DNA from: Davidsoniella eucalypti
Lineage: Eukaryota > Ascomycota > Sordariomycetes > Microascales > Ceratocystidaceae
Direction of reading: 5' to 3'
Length of the DNA stretch: 64,000 nucleotides
Assembly: GCA_004009845.1 (NCBI GenBank)
Contig: RMBW01000042.1
Coordinates: 186,001 to 250,000, forward strand
The notes under the pieces: generated by a model
What the model saw: the letters and a program-made list of their open reading frames with translations, nothing else
Databases searched by the model: none
What the model was told of the DNA's origin: nothing
Made by a program: the position numbers and the translations under genes
Part shown: one piece after another, positions 48,851-57,988 of the stretch
Position numbering within the stretch: the stretch's first letter is position 1
Layout of the letters: the number at the start of each line of letters is the position of its first letter

Positions 48851-50602
48851 TTATCCGATTTGCTTGCCTTTGCCTTTCACATCTGTATGTGTTGCAGTAG
48901 TCGTTGTCATTACTGAGTCTGTGCTCTCAGTTGCCGAAGGTCCGGCAAGGCTTTCAGGCTGGGTTTGGAAGGTTAGTGACCAACCTGAGACCTCTTCCAT
49001 AGGACTAGCTAGCGGAGGACTTGCGATACCGCTGCCCATTGTGCTGCCAGTAATACTGTCGGCACGACCATGTCCATAGAGGCCACTTCTTGCACTCCGT
49101 AAACTAGCACCATCACCTTTGCCATTGCCCATATAGGCATATAGACTTGTGCGGTCACTTATGTACGCCGATGTCGAATAGATACTCGTGCGCTCACCGG
49201 TGGCCGCACTATTGCCGGCAGACAGATTATTGGTTAGGCCACCCATGGCATTTTGCCCGTTGAAGTTAATACTTTGTGGGGTAGACGCTGAAACAGAATG
49301 TGATATAGGCTGTAAAGGAGCTGTGCTGGTAGTTGTATCGAAATTGGCGCTGAGAACGCTTAGTGGGAGACTCTCGCGAGAACCACCCCACAATGATGAA
49401 GGTGCAAGAGCACGTACACTGGCATCGGTATCGAATGAGCGGCGGCGACGTCGCTTGCTTGAAGAGGCCAGAGTTAAAATGGATGCATTATCTGTCAATA
49501 GGTTATTTGCAGTTGCAGTTGCATATGTCGTAGGGTTCGGCCCTGGCGCAAGATGTGATGGTAGAGCGCTTGCGGGTGAGGTAGTAGGAAAGGGCTGGTT
49601 AAACGCAATCGTTGTATGACTACTGGTTGAATGTAGGCCATGGTGATTATTGTGGCCGTGAAATGGATTGACTGCCGATGCAGCAAGAGATTGTATGGTG
49701 GTGAGAGTGGTAGCTAGGGACTGTACACTAGGGGCCGGAGACGAAAATATACTATCACCACCACTGCGATGGGTACTACGATCTGTGGTGCCACCCATGG
49801 TTCTAGTAGTGGTGGCAGTGACGGCAGATGGCGCAATTATAGAGCGTGTAGTCTCATGGTCGGTCATGACTGTTGCTGCGATAGATCGCGCACCAGCAAT
49901 AGTTGGTGGTCGCGTAGCGCTGCCAGTACTGCTAATGATGCTAGCATTAACACTGACGCTGTCGCCGCCGCTTCCATTGGCGCTCTCGCCATTGACGCTC
50001 TCGCCGTCGGCGCCGGAATGGCCATGTGCACCGGCGAATGGCAGGAGGCCGCTATTGTGTGAGTCGACTTCAATGAATGACGACTCCAGAGAAGCATTGC
50101 TACGCGCGGCCGATGGCGATGCTGAGAAGAATGATGGTAGACTACTGTGTGGGCCGCCTTGACCGGGATGACGGCGCATAAGCTCAGTAAGCCGAGCAGA
50201 CTGGGGATATGGATTGTTATTTTTGGAGGGTGGTTGCTTCTTGATCTTGATGTGGTATGGAATTTTTGGACGAGAGCGCTGAGTTAAAGAGACGTGAGCG
50301 GCAGAGCCACCGCCGGTATGGCCATCGAATTGGGCTATTATCGACGAGGGACCAGAGTCGGAATCTGAGCGATAGCGGATACGGTCATGGTGGAGTCCCG
50401 ACAGGCGAGAGCGAGGCCCACTGGACGACGAGACATTGTATCCGTCGCTGTGGTTGGCACAGTTCTCAGAGTGTTGGTGGGCGGCCGACGGTGTGGTCGA
50501 TGACGATGTCAGGGACTTGTTGAAATTCGCTAACTTGCGCACCCAGGTCGAGAATGGGCGACGGCGGCTCCCGGATCGCTGCTGCTGTGGCGGGTCTGGC
50601 AT
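48851..50602 (-). CDS. Serine-rich protein of unknown function, fungal conserved type
   Basis: 583 aa from the ATG at 50602. The N-terminus is a basic, amphipathic-looking segment (RRRPFSTWVRKLANFNKS, about residues 12-29). A second block reads NASILTLASSSKRRRRRSFD, followed by VRALAPSSLWGGSRES. These two blocks resemble proteins that recur in filamentous ascomycete annotations, some carrying a misleading polycystin-channel name; I see no transmembrane channel here. The rest is Ser/Thr/Gly/Asn-rich and probably disordered. The same frame is open upstream and has an ATG at 50773 that would add 57 residues. I prefer 50602 because the conserved basic segment starts right after it, but the longer form cannot be excluded. 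Function is unknown. Confidence 0.72.
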   Translation of the reverse strand: MPDPPQQQRSGSRRRPFSTWVRKLANFNKSLTSSSTTPSAAHQHSENCANHSDGYNVSSSSGPRSRLSGLHHDRIRYRSDSDSGPSSIIAQFDGHTGGGSAAHVSLTQRSRPKIPYHIKIKKQPPSKNNNPYPQSARLTELMRRHPGQGGPHSSLPSFFSASPSAARSNASLESSFIEVDSHNSGLLPFAGAHGHSGADGESVNGESANGSGGDSVSVNASIISSTGSATRPPTIAGARSIAATVMTDHETTRSIIAPSAVTATTTRTMGGTTDRSTHRSGGDSIFSSPAPSVQSLATTLTTIQSLAASAVNPFHGHNNHHGLHSTSSHTTIAFNQPFPTTSPASALPSHLAPGPNPTTYATATANNLLTDNASILTLASSSKRRRRRSFDTDASVRALAPSSLWGGSRESLPLSVLSANFDTTTSTAPLQPISHSVSASTPQSINFNGQNAMGGLTNNLSAGNSAATGERTSIYSTSAYISDRTSLYAYMGNGKGDGASLRSARSGLYGHGRADSITGSTMGSGIASPPLASPMEEVSGWSLTFQTQPESLAGPSATESTDSVMTTTTATHTDVKGKGKQIG

Positions 50603-53013
50603 TGCGATGGGGGTGTTAGACGGCGGTTTATTAAGCGGGAGAACAGAGATTACTCGGCAACGAGTGGGAGTACGAGAGGATAGATCGTCACGGAAGAGAA
50701 AGCCGGAGAAGGGAAACGAGTGAAGTAAATATAGCATACCGTGAGGCTGAGAAAGAGCATCTGTCGTGGCCATATCCTTTAAGCTAGCGGCGTTGAGATG
50801 GATAGACTGACTGCAACGAAACGGAGGACGAACGAATTGAGAGATAGTATGGACGACTAGTACTCGGACTAGGCCCAGAAAGCTGCCAGTTGTAGACTGG
50901 ATAATCCGGGGTAGGCTATATTTGGAAAATGCAGAGCTAGCTATCGCAAGAAGGCGAAACAACGATGGAAACAGTTGTAGGCTGTTGGCTGGAATCAACA
51001 ATGCCGTGAAGATTGCGATGTCAATGAAGAATGGTGGCGTGGCTCGATGGATGACGGATGAATAAATGCGAAGCGAAGTAAAGAGCAAATCGATCGATCT
51101 TTGGTTGGTCGCGGCCTATAATTCTAGCGATCCAAGTGCTTCTTCGGGAGTTCCGTGTTGCCAGCGGTCCTAAAAATGCTGCTGTTTTGGTTTGATTTTG
51201 TTGTTGTTGTTGGATAATGGTCGCTGCGCAAATAGCGATGGTAAATTAAAATAGCAGCCACTGGAGCCAGAGCTAGAAGGCTAGAATCTAGTTGTAGCAC
51301 ACTAGAATGCTAAAATGCGATAACGAGCCCCGGAAACTGTCAATGACGTGAATATGAGAACTAAGCAATCCTGCAGTTTTGCTGGAAAGAAATATGGGTA
51401 GGCCGCAGCAGCCCCAGATAAAAATAACCGAACTATTTAAACACGCCTGGATGCATTTAATCGCGTCGGCTGGCATTCCTTTGAGACATTTTTCTTTTTC
51501 GCTGATTTTATTTTCACCGATAAACACAAGAACGATACTTGTAGAGTGGACTCGAAGTATCCTCAATTCTAGTGTTTATGTTATCATGAAAGGTCAACTG
51601 AATGAAATCTCAAAGTAAAACTAAAAAGTCGCAACAACGGAACGCAAAGCTACATAGCCATTGTAGACTGCACTATATACGCAGTCACGTGCGACATATA
51701 GAATCCAACCGTAATATACACCTTCAAACCAGAAACTAAAGTCTTTCCAAGTCATCCAGAACACCATGTTCAAACTTGAAGTGTCTACTCAAAATAATCA
51801 CCTTAAATTACTCCTGTGACGTCGTGAACATTCTTTCAACGCCAAGATGTTGCTTTTTTTCTGAGTCTAGGTGGTTCGCTTGTCTAGGGCTAAATCTCCT
51901 AATTTACTTCAATTACCTAAGGAAGCCAATAAATGTAGTTCAATAGTCAATATTTCAGTGATCATCTATGCCTGCCATGGTATTTGAGCCCTCCACTTTG
52001 TGACACCATCCCTAGCAAAGGAAGCAAACACTGTAACTCTCACGATAGTACCAAGACTGCAAGGCCTTAACCTCCTTCATATAATCTTTCAAAAGTAGTA
52101 TTCGATATGGGAATGGTAATCCCGGTCCGAATATAAGAGAAAACTCTATTGTCTCAATTAGAAAATAATTAATAGGGTTTCGTACCCTTATAGGTTTCTG
52201 CCGGGTTTTTTTTTTTGCAGATTGAAAGATTTGACAATTGAATTTAGAAAACTAAAGTCTCTTAAATTGAAAGTACAAATATAAATACAGATAGAAGCAA
52301 GCAGTTAACTAATCAAGGTCCAGCTAAATTTGGCAGGCGAGGCACACGAATTCTACCTTTACGGCCTCTAACAACATCTGGCTCAACGATTATCAAAAGA
52401 GAATCAGCTAACCCTTTGGATATCTGCTGTGCGTTGGAATATCTTGAGAGAAGAACTTGTTTATATTTTGTTGCAATACAATTGTACCTTACGATTAAGG
52501 GACCCTAACCATGCCGAAGAGTACTTCTTAGTTTCACTCTTTGGTCTGCAACTTGCTGCCTATAAGACAAATATATATTTTCTAGGAGCTGCTCGACACT
52601 GCCAGTCAAGTCCCTCGGATCCCCAGTGCTATGATTGATGGATTTCAAGGTGATTGTTGAAAGATTGCAAGTTGGGTTTTTTTTTTCAGTTGGTTAGTCT
52701 ATTTAATTTCAAAATATTCTTCAAAATATCAGAAAAGTTGGGTTTGTTCTTAGTTTTCTATTTTTTGGAAGCGGTGTGCTAAATATGAAAGGCGGTGTAC
52801 AATAGTTTTCTCTTATAGTGCGTATACCCAATACTATAGTTCCAGGACATAGACTCACTAAATAGTACGCAACGTCATGTTTCCATATCTAAAATTCCCT
52901 TACTTTATAATGTCTCTAGCTTAAGGTTTTCTTCCCCAGACGATGGACCTATGTATGCATGATTTTGATCAGTATCGATATATAAGAGAGTGGGACAGGA
53001 ACTTTGGGTGCAC
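50603..53013. other. Intergenic stretch with one coding-like fragment
   Basis: 50603-51250 is likely the leader and promoter of the minus-strand gene before it. The remainder is AT-rich. On the minus strand about 52505-52325 there is a stop-free run of about 58 codons with balanced amino-acid use (for example LADSLLIIVEPDVVRGRKGR), without a start, which could be a gene relic. Nothing else is supported. Confidence 0.5.
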
Positions 53014-54322
53014 CTACACTGGAAAATATGCATGTATGTTAGTATCACAAAAGTCTCTTTTCACGTCTGGCGCAAAGGCGTAGACCTGTTGCTCTGTCCA
53101 TTGCATCGTTCGGACCAGCGGGGCAACCATGATGCCGCCAATATGTTGCGAGAAATTAGCGTTGCACCATACCCCAATGTCCCGTAACGCCTGTTCTTCT
53201 GGCCATGTATTTATCGGCCACTTGCGCTGCTCAAATCTGACGTCAATGAACCCGACTTCACACATTATCTGCTTTACGGCTTCCCCGTCTATGTATGGGC
53301 GCCCATGGATTATAGCGGCATTGCGAAGAAGATCGCTGGCTCGGCTGAGGGCGTTGATCGGCTTGAGTGTGTCGTCGTCACATAGGACAGAGATGTGAAT
53401 GTCTTTGATCTCACACCAGCCGTCCGATGTAAGGTTGCTGCCAATCGATGCGGTTGTCAGCTTGTGCGACTATCAGCCTCATAAGCTATTAGTGACTTAC
53501 TCGAAACATCTTTGCATGTATGCTTTCCAGTCGGGAATACACGAGTTCATGTGTCGACTGTGTATGTAAGTGAAATTTCCATTGTAGTCCCACGAATCTT
53601 CGATGTCGTCAACGATGAAGGTGACATTGGGTGGTACTCTATTGAATGTGAGTCTTGATTGGTCCTATGTAGAAGAGAAGATAGTAACATACGAGACAGG
53701 CTGTATTGGTGAAAGATCAACCCCGATGACCTAGTAGAGTCTCAGTCAGTATATCTTGATGTAGCACTATGGGGGCAGATACTACAAACTTCTGAATTAG
53801 GATGCGCCTCGGCATACTCCATGGCCCAGGCTCCAGTTCCAGTGCCAATATCTAGAACCCTGTTGTTTGGTGCATCTCTATCACATGGCGGCGCAAGGCC
53901 CAGCTGGTAGTCTAGTGTCAGGAGCCACAAGTTGTGTTGGAGATCTGGACAGGCCACACACAAGGTTAGTAGTGATAGACATCGATACTGTGTTTGAATG
54001 AGTGTTATTACCAAGTCGAAGCTGTTCCTTCTCATCATTGGGTAGTAGATATTCTTGACCTCGGTTAGCAGCGGCATTATCATGGCACATATCAAAGAAG
54101 CTAGTAGTCGTACTTCCAGAATTCAACTTATGATAAGTACGCTTCGCAGCAAACGTCTCGTCTTGGAGGTACGTGGTCTTGTCATTTAACGCCCACTTAT
54201 TGGAGTGGGGGTTCGTTAGCAAGGGACAAGGCCGTCTAAGTTAGAAGTCAAGTCAGACGGGCCATACATACAGATATCGGCTCGCTGTTTTCGTAAACAT
54301 TTTCGTCTTCTTCGGAGTCCAT
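53014..54322 (-). CDS. LaeA-like SAM-dependent methyltransferase
   Basis: Class I methyltransferase of the LaeA/TAM type, a family with nuclear regulators of secondary metabolism and development and also small-molecule enzymes. Seven exons spliced by eye: 54322-54272, 54195-54114, 54059-54012, 53944-53790, 53730-53693, 53638-53501, 53437-53014; introns 54-76 nt, all GT-AG, several with CTAAC. The product is 311 aa with no internal stop. Motif I is VLDIGTGTGAWA (about 90-101), preceded by the family marks YLLPNDEKEQLRLDLQHNLW and followed by IGVDLSPIQP, DDIEDSW (about 136-142) and IHSRHMNSCIPDW. The C-terminus is aromatic and complete (AYFPV). It is shorter at the N-terminus than LaeA itself. 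The first junction (exon 1 to 2) is the least certain; it was chosen for phase and a good branch site. It is divergent from MLH3. Confidence 0.88.
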
Positions 54323-55431
54323 AGCTAAAGGCGAAAACAAAGGCTAGGTGGAAGGAAGTCTTTGAAGATGGTCGGAGAAACGCAGTTGCATCATGGTGGG
54401 CGGCTCCCCAGTACTTGAACCCAGCATTTGGATAGGCAGACAGGGTCCCTTCCAGCTGCAAGGAGTGATTATTGATCTCATCTAGCAGACGGTAACCAGC
54501 GTAGACACATGGTTGTATAAACACATACAACGACATACAGATAGTGTAGTTGTATACGTGTGACATGTTTCACGCCTCCGGAACGCCGTTCCGTCCTTGG
54601 CTGGTCCATGGCCATCCGCCTGTCTCTCCAATATGCTGGAGACAGAGTCTACCAACTATGCAACGCTCCCATCGTGGCAAGCAGCCCATGTTTGCCTGGT
54701 TTGCTGCACCAACTGCATATTTCGTGCAGGGTCCCCCCATCCCGGCGAGCCTTAGCAAGCAGGCTAGCGAGCCATATTGTATACAACACAGATACTACTA
54801 CAACTGTGTTTGGCCTGCATCTGCACGTATCTGCAGTTATGTCCGTAGTTGCATCTAACTTGGGCGGGCTCCATTGCTAGTGGCACGCCGCCCAGCAGGC
54901 CAATATTCTATGGCCAAGAAGAGGAATTATGCTCAAATAATTTCCATTGGCGAGGACAATCCCGCGGGGTGTTTATTGTGTGTCGTACTCTGACTGCTTG
55001 GCTTGTTTGCTTGTCTGGCTGGCTTTTGTTCTCTTTGGTTTTCTGACTGTCACACGCATGCTTCGCGCAATCTTGCAGATGTAGAAACAGCAAACTGACC
55101 AGTAATAACCCGCTTATCTCATTACGGGAATCACGGAAACATGATCGCCAGATTTGTTGTAATGGATAGACCGATAGGCGCTGGGGCCAAATATACAAGT
55201 ACATATGTGTATATGTATACATACTTATGGTCCCACAACGCCTATGCGCCAACACGGCGCTCTTGCCAGATGAGAAGCCATCAATAATCAGCCGTCAACG
55301 TCGTCTTGGTCTAGCTTGTGTATTTCTCAGGCTAGAGCATAACGATGTACTTTTACTATTGAGATGAGTGTTTCGAATAAATACGTGGCCGTGAAATCTT
55401 CTAGCCAGCCTTAGCTTCAGCTTCAAGGGCT
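54323..55431. promoter_or_regulatory. Divergent promoter region, methyltransferase / MLH3
   Basis: 1.1 kb between two start codons facing apart. Short overlapping frames on both strands lack motifs and are not called. No clear regulatory site was recognised. Confidence 0.5.
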
Positions 55432-57893
55432 ATGGCAACCAAGGCCGGCGCTATTCGGCCCGTTCCAGCCACCGTCGCCGCCCAGATCAGATCGTCATCG
55501 CAGCTTACATCGCTGAACGAGGCTATCGTCGGCCTCGTCAAGAACTCGCTCGATGCGCAAGCTAAGCGGGTTCGCGTGCTACTTGATTACCCCAAAGGCA
55601 ATTGCACAGTCGAAGATGACGGCGTCGGCATCCCTTCCGCCGAATTTGCCGAAGCCGGAAACCTCGGCCAGCCCTATCGTGAGTTCCATCGATGCTACCA
55701 TGTCCCATATCTCATGTTGCCTTTCCTAACTAGCTTTCAGATACTTCCAAGTTTGACACTGCAGAGAGCTATCATGGCTTCAAGGGGAACTTCCTCACGT
55801 CCCTTGCGACATTGGGTCTCGTGACTGTGACCTCTCATTCCCATACACAAATGTCTCAAAATTCCCTAACATTACATAAAGGCCGAGTTCTAGTCAGGAA
55901 TACTCCATGTCTACTCACTGAGAGAACTTTGGACTATCCACACGGCACATGCGTCACTCTTAGAGATTTGTTTGGCTCTATGCCTGTTAGGGTTCTCCAG
56001 CGTGTCAACACCGATGCCGAAAAGCAATGGACATCTCTGGTATGGGATATCATATCTTTACTTGTAGCCTGGCCACAGGGCGTCGCAGTCACTATTAAAG
56101 AGACTTCCGATACCACATCGTCGCTAAGAAAGGCCCGTGAAATTCGTTTACGGCCGGTTGATGAGCACAATTTGTCGACACGCACCCCGAAGCTTCTGGC
56201 ACAGGCAAAACTCCCGTCTAGAGCAGAATGGGAACCTATTTCAGCTGCAGTTGGCGATATCACAATTAAAGGGTGTATTGCCCGCGCTCCGGCAGCTACA
56301 AAGCGGTCACAGTTTATCAGCATCGGCATCATTCCTTTGTCTAGAGACTCAAATGGAATCATGCTCTACGATGCTGTGAACAAGGTCTTTAGCGGCTCTT
56401 CTTTTGCCGAAGAAGAAGCAGACGATACTCTTAAATACTCAGGAAATGTCGATGCCGGGAAGAAATCGCGAGCAAGCGTTGAAAAGTGGCCAATGTTCTA
56501 TTTCCAAATCAATATGCCGATATCAACCTCCGTGGATCGGCTTCTGGACTCGCCGTCAACTATCACGCAGCTAGAACATCTCCTTAGCGCCATATCTGCT
56601 GAATTTCTCAAGAGCACTGGTCTGAAGGTCTATATCCAGCAAAAACCAAATCAACCCTCCAACAAATCTTCAGTTAGCTCTGCGAAATCAGCTATCTCTC
56701 GAGCCACATCCTCGATATCATCAGTAGCCCGACCACGATCTCCATTTGATTCCTGGAGCCGTATAAAAGCCGGCCGCTCACAGCAGCCCAAATTCCAGCC
56801 AGATGCGTTCCCTCGGCGGCCTTTGGTTGATAATTCCGGAAAGCTAACCCGTCCGCCCTTCGAAATTGAACCACCTCCTACTAAGACTGTCAAGTCCATG
56901 AAGGATGTCATCGCAAATTGGCAGAATCCAATCTTCGAAACGATTGAGTCTACCACCTCTCAGTCTAACACAGAGACATCAAATCAAATCCCCGATACGT
57001 GTTGTTCCCATAGTACAACCATTGATCTCAAGTCGACTTCTATAGTCGCCAAAACCCACATATCCAAAGCTTCGTTATCTTTAGCCCAAGTCCTGAACCA
57101 AGTTGACCAAAAGTTCATATTGATATCCGTGCCAAAAGACTCAACTTCCAAGGAATCCACAGGCCACGAACTTGTCATTGTAGACCAGCATGCTGCCGAC
57201 GAACGAATTCGCTTAGAAGGCCTCATGGCATCGTACTTCCCATCATCGACAGCCAACTCTCCAGCATTTTCAGAAGCATTAGATCAATCTATTATATTCG
57301 AGACTCCTGAAGAAGAAACAGAACTATTGCACAAGTTTCATGCGCATTTCTCAAACTGGGGAATCCACTATACATGCGTACCTAAACCGACATCTTCTAC
57401 CAAGAAAACGCCTCTCGTAGCTTCGCTGACCATAAGTCGTCTTCCACCCAGCATTCATGCTCGTTGTATCCAGGATCCCCCGCTTCTCATCAATCTCATT
57501 CGATCAGAGATCTGGTCTCTCTCGGATGCTGGATACACGTCTAGTCCACCCTTCATTCTACCAGCAACTAGTGCCTCATCCTCCTCCGCAAACACGGATA
57601 AGCATAGTTTCATTTACCGTTTTCGTATGTGTCCTGCTGGGATCTTATATTTACTCAACTCTCGTGCCTGTCGTAGTGCGCTCATGTTCAACGATGTACT
57701 TTCTGTGTCGGAGTGTGAAGAGTTGATAGAAAAGTTAGCGCGTTGTGCGTTTCCCTTCCAATGTGCCCATGGAAGGCCGTCTATGGTACCGTTATTAGAC
57801 TTCGGTCAAGGTAGTGGGCTTTGGACAGAGGATATCTCGGCATATGGGTCTACCCAGACTTCTATGTGGACGAAATATCTGGAGAGAGACTGA
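55432..57893 (+). CDS. MLH3: DNA mismatch repair protein MLH3
   Basis: MutL homologue that pairs with MLH1 as an endonuclease in meiotic crossover resolution and mismatch repair. Two exons (55432-55678 and 55741-57893) over a 62-nt intron (GTGAGT, CCTAAC branch, TTTCAG) give 799 aa. The N-terminal GHKL ATPase shows SLNEAIVGLVKNSLDA (about 27-42), EDDGVGIP (about 61-68) and, across the splice, YHTSKF with GFKGNFLTSLATLG. The C-terminal nuclease motif DQHAxxExxxxE is present as DQHAADERIRLE (about 565-576), so the metal-binding site looks intact. MLH3-type endings follow: ACRSALMFND and FPFQCAHGRPSMVPL (about 749-763). The middle linker is Ser-rich. It converges with the Zn2Cys6 gene, stop codons 95 nt apart. 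Identification is strong. Confidence 0.95.
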
Positions 57894-57988
57894 AAATATA
57901 CAGTTTTGATGACGTTGATATACTATATTTATTACATATTAATTATAATACAATTTACTATCCATAAGAGTCCACTAAATTGTCCATG
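57894..57988. other. Short AT-rich gap between converging stop codons
   Basis: Only 95 nt separate the TGA of MLH3 and the TAG of the transcription-factor gene. The gap is A/T-rich with ATTATAATACAA-like words that could serve 3'-end formation in either direction. Both mRNAs probably overlap at their 3' ends. Confidence 0.6.
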
